DNA of 64,000 bases from Kordiimonas aestuarii (GTDB lineage Bacteria > Pseudomonadota > Alphaproteobacteria > Sphingomonadales > Kordiimonadaceae): the NCBI RefSeq assembly GCF_025574465.1, contig NZ_JAOBPP010000021.1, forward strand, positions 744,001 to 808,000, written 5' to 3'. The notes beneath the pieces are model-generated. The model was not told the origin of the DNA, ran no database searches, and worked only from the letters and a program-made list of their open reading frames with translations. The number at the start of each line of letters is the position of its first letter. Position 1 is the first letter of the stretch. The position numbers and the translations under genes were made by a program. Below, in pieces: positions 8,620 through 17,188 of the stretch.

Positions 8620-9156
8620 TTATTTGGGCGCGATGACCATGATCATCTGGCGGCCTTCCATTTTGGGGCGCGCCTCAATCTTGGCTTCTTCTTCCATCTC
8701 GGCCGCAACCTTCTTGAGCACGTCCATGCCCAGTTCCTGGTGCGCCATTTCACGGCCACGGAAACGGATGGTCACCTTCACCTTGTCACCTTTTTCGATG
8801 AACTGGTGAATTTTCTTCATCTTGGTTTCATAGTCGTGGGTGTCGATACCAGGACGCATCTTGATCTCTTTGACCTCTTGCGTCTTCTGGTTCTTGCGGG
8901 CCAGATTGGCTTTTTTCTGCTGTTCGTATTTGAACTTGCCGTAGTCGAGAATCTTGCATACGGGCGGTTCCGCACCTGGCGAGATCTCGACAAGATCCAG
9001 CCCTGCTTCGTCGGCGAGGTCTCTCGCCTGCGCGACGGTGACGACACCGTGGTTTTCACCATTAGCTCCGATCAGCCGGACTTCTTTTACTCTGATCTGA
9101 TCGTTAACGCGCGGCCCTTCCTGTTTGGGTGGGGTCGCAAATTGCCCTCTACGTAT
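8620..9156 (-). CDS. infC: Translation initiation factor IF-3
   Basis: A 178-residue IF-3 that binds the 30S subunit and proofreads start-codon choice. PRVNDQIRVKEVRLIG begins the N-domain, and the C-domain shows KVKVTIRFRGREM. No ATG, GTG or TTG sits at the proper place. A Shine-Dalgarno CAGGAG (9165-9170) is followed after 8 bases by ATA at 9156, and translation from there gives the expected IF-3 N terminus RRGQFATPPKQEGPRVND. I therefore choose an AUA start, in keeping with the rare AUU/AUA/AUC starts by which infC regulates itself. A CTG at 9162 is only two bases from the SD. It follows thrS on the same strand; rpmI and rplT do not follow it. Confidence 0.93.
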   Translation of the reverse strand: MRRGQFATPPKQEGPRVNDQIRVKEVRLIGANGENHGVVTVAQARDLADEAGLDLVEISPGAEPPVCKILDYGKFKYEQQKKANLARKNQKTQEVKEIKMRPGIDTHDYETKMKKIHQFIEKGDKVKVTIRFRGREMAHQELGMDVLKKVAAEMEEEAKIEARPKMEGRQMIMVIAPK

Positions 9157-9182
9157 GGTCAGTTCTCCTGTAGACGTTAAGT

Positions 9183-9207
9183 GGCGGGCCACACTTGCGG
9201 GCCCGCC
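9183..9207 (-). promoter_or_regulatory. Stable hairpin in the infC leader
   Basis: GGCGGGC (9183-9189) and GCCCGCC (9201-9207) form a GC-only stem, 13 bases from the infC Shine-Dalgarno and within the thrS-infC gap. On the minus strand no T tract follows, so it is not an infC-direction terminator. It could be an mRNA processing or regulatory element; function is not shown. Confidence 0.5.
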
Positions 9208-9295
9208 TTGCACTTTTTTTACTATAGCCTGTATCGAAGCCCTTGCAAAGCCTTGAAAAACGCGGGCTTTGGCAGGTTGTTACATTCAGGCAACA

Positions 9296-11281
9296 CTAGT
9301 TGCCCGTTGGCATCGTCGCTTCAGCCGACAACTGCACCGCAGCTTCATCAAGTGTCATCACCTTGTTCTCGTTCGAACCAAGGCGGCGCATGGACACTTT
9401 GCCCTCCTCCGCCTCGCGCATGCCGACCACAAGGATCACCGGCACCTTGGCGTGGCTGTGTTCGCGGACCTTATAGTTGATCTTCTCATTCCTGAGGTCC
9501 GTGTTCACGCGCATGCCAAGCGCCGATAGCCTGTCAGCCACGTTCTGTGCGTATTCGTCCGCCTCCGACGTGATGGGCGCCACAGCAACCTGCGTTGGTG
9601 CCATCCACAGCGGCATCTTGCCGGCGTAATGCTCGATCATGATGCCGATGAAACGCTCGAGCGTGCCAAGGATGGCGCGGTGCAGCATCACCGGGCGGTG
9701 CTTGTTGCCGTCTTCACCGATATAGCTTGCGTCCAGCCGCTCGGGCAGCACAAAGTCGGTCTGCAATGTACCACACTGCCAGGTACGGCCGATGGCGTCC
9801 GACAGGTGGAACTCAAGTTTGGGGCCATAAAAGGCGCCTTCGCCGGGTGCGTATTCAAACTCGAGGTTTGCCGCCTTCAGCGCGGCTTCAAGCGCGCCTT
9901 CCGCCTTGTCCCACACTTCATCACTGCCGGCGCGCATCTCAGGGCGCGTTGCCAGTTTCACTTGAAACTCAGGGAAGCCGAGGTCTTTGTACACGCTGGC
10001 CAGCAGCGCGCAGAAAGCCACACTTTCTTCTGTCACCTGATCTTCGCGGCAGAAGATATGCGCGTCATCCTGTGTCATCTGGCGCACGCGCATCAACCCG
10101 TGCAGCGCCCCGTGCGCCTCGTTCCGGTGGCAGCAACCAAACTCGGCAAAGCGGATCGGCAAATCGCGGTATGACTTGATGCCCTGCTTGAAAATCTGCA
10201 CATGCGCCGGGCAGTTCATCGGCTTGAGCGCCATCAGCTTGGCGTCGCCCGACAGCACCGGGCCGTCCTCTTCGGTGTTCGGCACCTCATCGGGCACGAC
10301 AAACATGTTTTCGCGGAACTTGGCCCAGTGGCCGGATTGTTCCCAGAACTTGCTGTCGAGCACCTGCGGTGTCTTCACCTCGCGGTAGCCCGCGCCCTGA
10401 AGGCGGGTGCGGATGTATTTTTCCAGCGCCAGCCAGATGGTGTAGCCCTGCGGGTGCCAGAAGACCGACCCCTGCGCTTCTTCCTGCAGGTGGAACAGGT
10501 CCATCTCGCGGCCGAGTTTCCTATGGTCACGTTTCGCCGCTTCTTCAAGTCGCAGCAGATAAGCTTTCAGTTCTTTTTTGTCGCGCCAGCAGGTGCCGTA
10601 GATGCGGGTGAGCATTGCGTTTTTGCTGTCACCGCGCCAGTAAGCACCGGCTACCTTCATCAGCTTGAAGGCGTCGCCCAGTTTACCGGTTGACGGCAGG
10701 TGCGGACCACGGCAGAGGTCTAGCCATTCGCCTTGCCGGTAAATGGTTACCAGTTCACCTGCCGGGATGGCTTCGATCAGCTCGGCTTTATACAGCTCGC
10801 CAATTTTCTTGAAGTAGGCGACGGCGTCGTCCCGGTCCCACACTTCGCGGATGATGTTCTCGTCGCGCTTGACGATCTCGTGCATGCGTTTCTCGATCAC
10901 CTCAAGGTCTTCTTCGGTGAACGGCTTGTCGCGCGCAAAATCGTAGAAAAAGCCGTCTTCGATCACGGGGCCGATGGTGACCTGCGTGCCGGGGAACAGT
11001 TCCTGCACCGCTTCGGCCATGATGTGCGCGGCGTCGTGGCGCATCAGCTCAAGCCCGTCGTCGTCACGTTTGGTGATGATGGAAACGTCTGCGTCCGCTT
11101 CAATTTCACGGTTCAGGTCCCACAGCTCGCCACCCACTTTGATCGCCAGCGCAGCCTTGAGAAGCCCCGGCCCAATGACCGAGGCGAGTGTGGTGCCGGT
11201 TACCGGGCCATCAAACGTGCGCACGCTGCCATCAGGCAGGCGCAGGTTGACCGGGTTTTTGACACTCGCGTTCTCGTTCAT
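9296..11281 (-). CDS. thrS: Threonyl-tRNA synthetase
   Basis: A 661-residue class II synthetase that charges tRNA-Thr. Domains in order: TGS (residues about 10-70, LRLPDGSVRTFDG), the editing domain with HDAAHIMAEAVQELFPG (the HxxxH site), the catalytic core with MNCPAHVQIF (zinc cysteine), motif 2 (FGCCHRNEAHGAL) and motif 3 (PVMLHRAILGTLERF), and the anticodon-binding domain near the C terminus. The start ATG has GAGGAAA upstream. thrS followed by infC matches the order known from many proteobacteria. It is divergent from the alpha/beta hydrolase gene. Confidence 0.97.
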   Translation of the reverse strand: MNENASVKNPVNLRLPDGSVRTFDGPVTGTTLASVIGPGLLKAALAIKVGGELWDLNREIEADADVSIITKRDDDGLELMRHDAAHIMAEAVQELFPGTQVTIGPVIEDGFFYDFARDKPFTEEDLEVIEKRMHEIVKRDENIIREVWDRDDAVAYFKKIGELYKAELIEAIPAGELVTIYRQGEWLDLCRGPHLPSTGKLGDAFKLMKVAGAYWRGDSKNAMLTRIYGTCWRDKKELKAYLLRLEEAAKRDHRKLGREMDLFHLQEEAQGSVFWHPQGYTIWLALEKYIRTRLQGAGYREVKTPQVLDSKFWEQSGHWAKFRENMFVVPDEVPNTEEDGPVLSGDAKLMALKPMNCPAHVQIFKQGIKSYRDLPIRFAEFGCCHRNEAHGALHGLMRVRQMTQDDAHIFCREDQVTEESVAFCALLASVYKDLGFPEFQVKLATRPEMRAGSDEVWDKAEGALEAALKAANLEFEYAPGEGAFYGPKLEFHLSDAIGRTWQCGTLQTDFVLPERLDASYIGEDGNKHRPVMLHRAILGTLERFIGIMIEHYAGKMPLWMAPTQVAVAPITSEADEYAQNVADRLSALGMRVNTDLRNEKINYKVREHSHAKVPVILVVGMREAEEGKVSMRRLGSNENKVMTLDEAAVQLSAEATMPTGN

Positions 11282-11453
11282 TGGTCTGGTTTCCTCAAAA
11301 TAGAAATTATGGAATTCGCGAGTTAACTACGCGGTGGCGGGAAGTCAAGCAAAGCCTTGGCTTTTATGCCGCTTGAGCCTTAAAAAGACCCCTGCTAGGG
11401 TCACGCCGGAGCAACACCACTGTCAGTCTATTATAGCCAAGGGGAAACAGCGT

Positions 11454-12206
11454 ATGCCAAAACCATCCTTCATGGACACCGATCACGGCACCCGCATTGC
11501 CTATCACCGCACCCATGGCGCGGGGCCGGGGGTGGTGTTTTTGGGCGGGTTCATGAGCGATATGGAAGGCTCCAAGGCGCTCGCGCTTGAGGACTGGGCC
11601 AGGCGCACGGGCCGCGGCTTTGTGCGCTTTGACTATCAGGGGCACGGGCAGTCGTCGGGCACGTTCGCTGACGGCACCATTAGCCTGTGGCTTCAGGACG
11701 CGCTCGCGGTCATTGACCGGCTGACCACTGGCCCGCAAACCCTTGTCGGCTCGTCCATGGGGGGCTGGGTCGCGCTTCTCGCCGCCAAGGCGCGGCGCGC
11801 ACGGGTGAAAGCGCTTGTCGGTATCGCCGCAGCGCCTGATTTCACGCTTTGGCACTGGGACGCGCTGACGGATACTGAGCGCAACACCATCCTCACCGAA
11901 GGCCGCCTGCTGGTGCCAAGCGATTATGGCCCCGACCCGTATGTTTTCACCCGTGCTTTGTTTGAAGATGGGTGGCAGCACCGGGTGAATCACGGCCCGA
12001 TCCACCTTGATATCCCTGTGCGGCTTATTCAGGGCACCGCCGACCCTGACGTGCCGTGGCAAACCGCGCTCAGCATTGCCGACAACCTCACGGGTGAAGA
12101 CACAGAGGTTATCTTGGTGCCGGGCGGTGACCACCGGCTGTCGCGCGACGTTGACCTTGCGCGCCTTGTGCGCGTAGTGGGGAACCTCGTGGAAGGGCTC
12201 AGGTAA
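11454..12206 (+). CDS. Alpha/beta hydrolase (ABHD10-like serine hydrolase)
   Basis: A 250-residue cytoplasmic hydrolase. The nucleophile elbow is GSSMGGW with Ser101, the oxyanion region is VVFLGGFMSDMEGSKA, the acid is probably in GTADPDVPW and the histidine in GGDHRLSR. The pattern resembles ABHD10-type acyl thioesterases. I chose the ATG at 11454 because it follows a GGGGAAA sequence and begins the conserved part; the longer open frame upstream lacks similarity. Its TAA overlaps the ATG of nth by one base (TAATG), so the two are translationally coupled. Confidence 0.85.
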   Translation: MPKPSFMDTDHGTRIAYHRTHGAGPGVVFLGGFMSDMEGSKALALEDWARRTGRGFVRFDYQGHGQSSGTFADGTISLWLQDALAVIDRLTTGPQTLVGSSMGGWVALLAAKARRARVKALVGIAAAPDFTLWHWDALTDTERNTILTEGRLLVPSDYGPDPYVFTRALFEDGWQHRVNHGPIHLDIPVRLIQGTADPDVPWQTALSIADNLTGEDTEVILVPGGDHRLSRDVDLARLVRVVGNLVEGLR

Positions 12207-12859
12207 TGGCAGGCAAATATTCAAAGCTGAACCGCGACAAGATTTTTGAGTTTTTCAGAAGGCTCGCGGAAGATAACCCCAACCCCGAGGGCGAGCTCGA
12301 TTATGTGAACGAGTTCACGCTTCTGGTCGCCGTTGTGCTGTCGGCGCAGGCGACGGACGTGGGGGTGAACAAGGCGACCAAAAACCTCTGGCCCGTGGCT
12401 GACACGCCGGAGAAGATGGTTGCGCTCGGCGTGGATGGCCTGAAGGACTATATCAAGACCATCGGGCTTTATAATTCCAAAGCCGAAAATGTTATCAAGC
12501 TGTGCCGTGACTTGATTGACAAGCATGGCTCCAAAGTGCCTGAGACACGGGAAGAGCTTGAGGCGCTCGCCGGTGTTGGCCGCAAGACCGCTAATGTGGT
12601 GCTGAATATTGCCTTCGGCCAGCCGACATGTGCGGTGGATACCCATATCTTCCGGGTGTCGAACCGCACCGGCCTCGCGCCCGGCAAGGATGTGCTGAAG
12701 GTCGAGCTGGCGCTTGAAAAAGTCATCCCCGAACCCTTCCGCCTGCACGCGCACCACTGGCTTATCCTCCTGGGCCGCTACATCTGCAAAGCGCGCAAGC
12801 CCGACTGTGCCAAATGCAAGCTGACGGACATCTGTTTGTACAAAGAAAAAACGATCTAA
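12206..12859 (+). CDS. nth: Endonuclease III, DNA glycosylase/AP lyase
   Basis: A 217-residue base-excision repair enzyme that removes oxidised pyrimidines. The helix-hairpin-helix LAGVGRKTANVV carries the catalytic Lys127, and VDTH carries the catalytic Asp145. The C terminus holds the [4Fe-4S] motif C194-x6-C201-x2-C204-x5-C210 (start CKARKPDCAKCK). All key residues are intact and the length is normal. The start overlaps the stop of the hydrolase gene upstream, giving a two-gene operon. Confidence 0.97.
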   Translation: MAGKYSKLNRDKIFEFFRRLAEDNPNPEGELDYVNEFTLLVAVVLSAQATDVGVNKATKNLWPVADTPEKMVALGVDGLKDYIKTIGLYNSKAENVIKLCRDLIDKHGSKVPETREELEALAGVGRKTANVVLNIAFGQPTCAVDTHIFRVSNRTGLAPGKDVLKVELALEKVIPEPFRLHAHHWLILLGRYICKARKPDCAKCKLTDICLYKEKTI

Positions 12860-12899
12860 CTCATAGCTGTAGTATGGCGCTGTAAATCGAGGGACTGTG

Positions 12900-14390
12900 A
12901 TGCGTACTGTTAAATTTTTAGGGCTTGCCCTGCTGTTGGCTGTTGTTGTGTTGGGTACCGTGATGGTGACGCGCACCTTTATGCTGTTGCCGGCAGGGGA
13001 AGCGCATAGCGTGAAAAACGCGACGCTTGATGACGCCGAAGTGCGCCGAATCGGTGAAAACCTCGCGGCCGCCATCCGCTACGAGACCATCAGCCACGAC
13101 CTGAATGCCGCCCCCGATGAAGCCGCCTTCAAAGGTTTCCACAAGTTCCTTGAGGACACCTACCCCAATGCCCATAAGGAGATGGAGCGTGAAGTAGTCT
13201 CAGATTACTCGCTCATGTACCGCTGGCCGGCGGCTGAAGGCGTCAGCAAAAAGCCCATCGCGCTTCTGGCGCACATGGATGTGGTGCCGGTGCCAGAATA
13301 TGGCCTCAAGGACTGGAAACACCCGCCGTTTGACGGCGTGATTGACGCGGACGGTGTGCTGTGGGGCCGGGGTGCCTTGGATGACAAGGGCATCCTGATT
13401 TCGCTGATGGAAGCGGCGGAACGTATGGCCACGTCTGGCTTCACGCCGGACCGGGATATCTATTTCCTCTTCGGTCATGACGAGGAACTAGGCGGCGACA
13501 TGGGTGCCGTCAAGATGGCGGAAATCCTCAAGGCGCGCGGTGTACAGCTTGCCTGGGCGATGGACGAAGGCTCTGCGATGACGGACGGCATTGTGCCGGG
13601 GATTAAAAGCCCGGTGGCGCTCGTCAGCCTTGGCGAGAAGGGTTCCGTGACACTCAAATTCTCGGCTGAGGATGAGGGCGGACACTCAAGCGCGCCGAAA
13701 GAGTTTACCGCTGCCAGCCTCGCCGCCAAAGCCGGTGCCACAGTGATGGATAACCCTTATGAGCCGATCCTCGATGAGCACTTGGAAGAGTTCCTCTTTG
13801 CCATCGCGCCCGAACAACCCTTTATCAACCGGTTGATGATCGCCAACCTGTGGCTCACGCGCCCACTCATGGAGGCGCAGTTATCAAAGAGCCCGACAGT
13901 GGCCGCCTTCATGCGCACCACCACGGCTTTCACCATGATGAAATCGGGCACCAAAACCAACATCCTGCCGCAGTATGGTGAGGCGATTGTGAACTACCGC
14001 ATCCACCCGCGCGACACGGTGGAGAGCGTGACCGAACGCGCCCGCACGCTTGTGGATGATGAGCGGGTGACAATCACCAACCTTGGCGGTGGCCGCGAAG
14101 CCACCAGCATGTCTGACGCTTCGGGCGAAGGCTACAAAGCCATTGTTGCTACCATCGCGGATGAGTTTGGCGATATCCCCATCGCGCCTACGCTCACCGT
14201 GCAAGGCACCGACGCGCGGCACTATGACATGGTGGCCGACGGCGTGTACCGCTTCATGCCTTTTGTGTTTAAGCCCGAAGACCTCAAGCGTATCCACGGC
14301 ACCAACGAGGCCGTGCCCATCGCTGTGATCGCGCGGCAAGTGGACTTTTTCGAGAAACTGATGCGACGCGCGGCAGGCGCGCAGCACTAA
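12900..14390 (+). CDS. M20 family metallocarboxypeptidase, membrane-anchored or secreted (CPS1/PM20D1-like)
   Basis: A 496-residue protein with an N-terminal hydrophobic segment (residues about 5-25) that anchors or exports it. The di-zinc M20 motifs are present: LLAHMDVVPV (His, Asp), GRGALDDKGI (bridging Asp), FGHDEELGG (catalytic Glu and ligand Glu) and the C-terminal RHYDMVADGVYRFMPF with its His ligand. The dimerisation lid lies between. Length and motifs fit the CPS1/PM20D1-type carboxypeptidases rather than short ArgE/DapE. GAGGG lies 6 bases before the ATG; a GTG immediately before it is an alternative start. Confidence 0.9.
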   Translation: MRTVKFLGLALLLAVVVLGTVMVTRTFMLLPAGEAHSVKNATLDDAEVRRIGENLAAAIRYETISHDLNAAPDEAAFKGFHKFLEDTYPNAHKEMEREVVSDYSLMYRWPAAEGVSKKPIALLAHMDVVPVPEYGLKDWKHPPFDGVIDADGVLWGRGALDDKGILISLMEAAERMATSGFTPDRDIYFLFGHDEELGGDMGAVKMAEILKARGVQLAWAMDEGSAMTDGIVPGIKSPVALVSLGEKGSVTLKFSAEDEGGHSSAPKEFTAASLAAKAGATVMDNPYEPILDEHLEEFLFAIAPEQPFINRLMIANLWLTRPLMEAQLSKSPTVAAFMRTTTAFTMMKSGTKTNILPQYGEAIVNYRIHPRDTVESVTERARTLVDDERVTITNLGGGREATSMSDASGEGYKAIVATIADEFGDIPIAPTLTVQGTDARHYDMVADGVYRFMPFVFKPEDLKRIHGTNEAVPIAVIARQVDFFEKLMRRAAGAQH

Positions 14391-14488
14391 TGCGTGAGCA
14401 TCACCCTCCACGGTAGTGGGGGGCATTAAAGTGCGCTAGTATACATAGCGAGTGTTCTGAGTACCGAAGGTCATCTGAGGAGGGGAAG

Positions 14489-14995
14489 ATGAAAAAACTC
14501 CCGGTTATTACCACTATTTTTGCGGCCTGCTTTGCCGTCGCGGGCATGGGTGCCGCGCAGGCGCTTGATCACCACGAAAAGGGTGAGAAGGGCGACATGC
14601 ACGATGTGCACAAGGCGGCGATGGAAAAGGCGCAAGCCAAGTGCGATGCGGCGATGAAAAAGGCTGAAGGCGGGTCCGACGAGGACCGGGCCAAAGCCCA
14701 GGCCAAGTGCGACAAGGCCATCGCCAAAGCCCATAAGAAACACGCCAAAGAGATGGGCAAGGAACACAAAAAGCACGCCAAGGATATGGCTAAGGCTCAT
14801 AAGAAACATGCCAAGGACATGGCTAAGGCTCATAAGAAACATGCCAAGGACATGGCAAAAGAGCACAAAAAGCACGCCAAAGAGGCCGCTAAAGAGCACA
14901 AAGACCACGCCAAAAAGATGAAAGACAAAAAGGCGAAAAAGGAAAAAGAAAAGGACGATGATGATAAGGACGAGGATGAAGATCCCTCCGTCTGA
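14489..14995 (+). CDS. Secreted Lys/His-rich protein built of 11-residue repeats
   Basis: A 168-residue protein with a signal peptide (residues 1 to about 25, ending GAAQA). The mature part holds two related AMEKAQAKCDAA / RAKAQAKCDKA segments with one cysteine each, then six tandem 11-residue units of the form (A/E)HKKHAK(D/E)MAK at about residues 80-145, and a highly acidic tail (DDDDKDEDED). Two units are encoded by an exact 33-bp DNA repeat. It should form a long charged helix with His on a regular face; metal or polyanion binding is possible but unproven. A strong AGGAGGGG ribosome site precedes it and a terminator follows. Confidence 0.8.
   Translation: MKKLPVITTIFAACFAVAGMGAAQALDHHEKGEKGDMHDVHKAAMEKAQAKCDAAMKKAEGGSDEDRAKAQAKCDKAIAKAHKKHAKEMGKEHKKHAKDMAKAHKKHAKDMAKAHKKHAKDMAKEHKKHAKEAAKEHKDHAKKMKDKKAKKEKEKDDDDKDEDEDPSV
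14788..14853 (+). repeat. Perfect tandem duplication of a 33-bp unit
   Basis: Bases 14788-14820 and 14821-14853 are identical. Flanking 33-bp units are diverged copies that keep the same protein pattern. The period equals 11 codons, so copy-number change would keep the frame. Confidence 0.95.
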
Positions 14996-15031
14996 TCGCC
15001 CGGTCTTGATGAAGATGTATTGATGAAGATG

Positions 15032-15065
15032 CCGCCCCGGTCCATGGTTCGGGGCGGTTTTTTTA
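15032..15065 (+). terminator. Intrinsic terminator after the repeat protein
   Basis: CCGCCCCG and CGGGGCGG form the stem, followed by seven T. It overlaps the stop codon of the convergent GNAT gene by a few bases. Confidence 0.9.
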
Positions 15066-15518
15066 TGGCAACAGGTATTCCATGATCACAAGCTGTTCGC
15101 CGGGCACCGAGGTATGGTCCTCCCCCGTCTGCTTGAAGCCGAGTGACGCATACACATGCACGGCGCGCTCATTGCGGGCGTAAACATCAAGCCAGATGGT
15201 TTTCAGCGCTTTGTCGCGTGCAAAGTACGCAAGCACATCGCGCATGAACGCGCGGCCAATACCAAAACCCCTGCGGGCAACGATAATGCGCCGCCACTCA
15301 AGCCGATCAGCGCTGTTATAGTTCAGGATGGCAAAACCGATTGGCCTGCCTTCAACGTCTTCAGCGATCAGATACCTATAAGTTGTGTCAGCCAACTTCT
15401 TTTTGTGAAGGTTTTCGCTCCAGCGATGCACATATTGATTGGCTGGGTCCATCTCCAGCGCCTGGATAAAAAAGATATCGTCTTCCGTGCCGAGGCGGGT
15501 ACGATGGAATGAGGTCAT
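15063..15518 (-). CDS. GNAT family N-acetyltransferase
   Basis: A 151-residue acetyltransferase. The acetyl-CoA loop is seen in RRGFGIGRAFMRDVLAYF (R/Q-x-x-G-x-G/A pattern), followed by the typical LDVYARNERAVHVYASLGF. Resemblance is to RimI-like enzymes, but the substrate is unknown. I chose the ATG at 15518 (AAGG about 8 bases upstream), which begins the GNAT fold; the frame is open much further back but that part overlaps the HIT gene on the other strand. Confidence 0.88.
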   Translation of the reverse strand: MTSFHRTRLGTEDDIFFIQALEMDPANQYVHRWSENLHKKKLADTTYRYLIAEDVEGRPIGFAILNYNSADRLEWRRIIVARRGFGIGRAFMRDVLAYFARDKALKTIWLDVYARNERAVHVYASLGFKQTGEDHTSVPGEQLVIMEYLLP

Positions 15519-15551
15519 GACACTACCTTCAATGAGCTTGGGAGCGCTACT

Positions 15552-15965
15552 ATGACAGAATTTTCGCTGCACGCAAAACTGGCGGCTGATACCGAGTGGA
15601 TTGAAACACTTGCGCTTTGCCGTGTGCTCATGATGAACGACGCCACCTACCCATGGCTCATTCTGGTGCCGGAGCGTGCGGGCATTCGCGAAATTCATGA
15701 GCTGTCCGAGGGTGACCAGCAAACCCTGATGCGGGAGATGACGGCGGTCGCACGCGTCATGGAACTGGCGTTTGATGCGACCAAGATGAACGTGGCGGCG
15801 CTTGGCAACATGGTGCCGCAGCTTCATGTGCATGTGATTGCGCGTTATGAGGGTGATCCGGCGTGGCCCGGCCCCATCTGGGGCAAGATGCCCACAGTGC
15901 CCTATGAAGCCGATGTTATGAAGGCGCGCATTGCCCACCTGCGCCAGCACCTAAATAATCTATAG
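15552..15965 (+). CDS. HIT domain protein
   Basis: A 137-residue histidine-triad-superfamily nucleotide hydrolase or transferase. The motif is PQLHVHVIARY, in which the first triad position is Gln rather than His, as in a known subgroup of proteobacterial HIT proteins. The helical N-terminal part MNDATYPWLILVPER is typical. It is divergent from the GNAT gene with only 33 bases between the two start codons. Confidence 0.9.
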   Translation: MTEFSLHAKLAADTEWIETLALCRVLMMNDATYPWLILVPERAGIREIHELSEGDQQTLMREMTAVARVMELAFDATKMNVAALGNMVPQLHVHVIARYEGDPAWPGPIWGKMPTVPYEADVMKARIAHLRQHLNNL

Positions 15966-16050
15966 GCAATAGAACTCTCCCTATGGGTGTATACCCCTCC
16001 CTGTCCGCAAGCGCCCCATGCCTTGGCCCGGTTAAATTGAGGAGGGGATA

Positions 16051-16425
16051 ATGTTGAAACCAGTGACACTATTTGGCGCAGGTGTTGCGCTCTTTGCCCT
16101 GGTCGCGTGCGGCGAGGCAAAAAACGGTGGCGAGGAACCAGAGGGCGAGATGGATACCACACAAGGCGCTGCCTGCGACCCCAGCACCATGATGGGGACG
16201 GTTCATCTTAACATCAGTGGCAATGCGGGCGACAGCTTCCGCATCAGCTATATGTGCGGTGGCCAGATGGTCACCCAATGCACAGCGACCGTGGCGGCAG
16301 GTAGCAACAATGCCACATGTACGTCGCAAGGCAATGTGCCACAAGGCGGCACACGGCGCTGCCCGGTTGGGCCGGGGAACGGCAACACACCACAGGCAAG
16401 GGTGGTTGCCGCCGGGTGCGGGTAA
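16051..16425 (+). CDS. Small cysteine-containing lipoprotein, unknown function
   Basis: A 124-residue protein with a lipoprotein signal: hydrophobic stretch then LVAC lipobox (Cys20). The mature domain has five further cysteines (AACDPS, YMCGG, TQCTAT, ATCTS, RRCPV, AAGCG region), suggesting disulfides in the periplasm. GAGGAGGGG lies just upstream of the ATG. I do not recognise the family. Followed by a good terminator. Confidence 0.75.
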   Translation: MLKPVTLFGAGVALFALVACGEAKNGGEEPEGEMDTTQGAACDPSTMMGTVHLNISGNAGDSFRISYMCGGQMVTQCTATVAAGSNNATCTSQGNVPQGGTRRCPVGPGNGNTPQARVVAAGCG

Positions 16426-16460
16426 AGAGAATGATCACGATTTGATCTCAGGCGAAAAAG

Positions 16461-16495
16461 GCCGGGGCAATGGTGCGCCCCGGCTTTTCTTTTTC
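16461..16495 (+). terminator. Intrinsic terminator after the lipoprotein gene
   Basis: GCCGGGGC (16461-16468) pairs with GCCCCGGC (16477-16484), followed by TTTTCTTTTT. Confidence 0.9.
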
Positions 16496-16579
16496 AGTCC
16501 GCATGCAGGCAACGAAGCCTTGTTCAACTGCCGGTTTTTTGTATACGATGGTTCGTTGATGCAACGAATTGGGGGTGCT

Positions 16580-17116
16580 ATGACAGACATTCAAAAGGCA
16601 GCGCCGGCTGCGGATGATGCGATCCGCCGCGTGCTTTCCGCCAACGTCGAAGATTTTGAAAAGAAAGATGCCATGGGCATGGCGGTGGTGGGTTTTGTGG
16701 TGGCCAGCCTGAACCTTGCTTTTGCTCTTCTGATGATCTGGCGCTCTGAAGACAGCGGCGGTGCCATGTGGTTGGCCCCCATGTTTAACACGGTGGCCAT
16801 TCTTGGCCTGTCCTTTCTCGTGACCCAGCATGTGCGGCCAGCAGGCATAGTCCTGATATCGGTGGTAAGCGCAGCTTTTGTCGCAAATATTGTCGCGAAT
16901 TTCCTTGGAGAGGCGGTCAGTTATCCAGGGCTTGGCCTGACCTTGCTCGTTGCCATTTTTGTGCTGGGGAAAATGTATCCGGGGCTTGGTGCGCTCAAGA
17001 CGCTTGATAAAGGCGAGCGGGCAGGGGCGACAAAAGTTTTACAGCCTGTGTTTTTGGTCTGGGGTGCGCTCGCGGTACTCAATTTGCTGGTTTCGCCGGT
17101 TTTGGCCGTGCGTTAG
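16580..17116 (+). CDS. Integral membrane protein of unknown function
   Basis: A 178-residue protein with a short soluble N terminus (MTDIQKAAPAADDAIRRV) and about five hydrophobic segments (near residues 35-55, 65-80, 90-110, 115-135 and 155-175). The family is not recognised. I chose the ATG at 16580 behind a GGGGG sequence; an in-frame ATG seven codons upstream is possible. A terminator shared with purH follows. Confidence 0.65.
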   Translation: MTDIQKAAPAADDAIRRVLSANVEDFEKKDAMGMAVVGFVVASLNLAFALLMIWRSEDSGGAMWLAPMFNTVAILGLSFLVTQHVRPAGIVLISVVSAAFVANIVANFLGEAVSYPGLGLTLLVAIFVLGKMYPGLGALKTLDKGERAGATKVLQPVFLVWGALAVLNLLVSPVLAVR

Positions 17117-17134
17117 GTCTCGGCACTATAGCCA

Positions 17135-17170
17135 TAAAAAAAAGCCGGAGCATTTGCCCCGGCTTTTTTC
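17135..17170. terminator. Bidirectional terminator between the membrane protein and purH
   Basis: A nine-base A run, GCCGGAGC, a 4-base loop, GCCCCGGC and a six-base T run form a stem with one mismatch. It can serve both convergent genes. Confidence 0.88.
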
Positions 17171-17188
17171 TTGAGATAGCTGTAAGCC

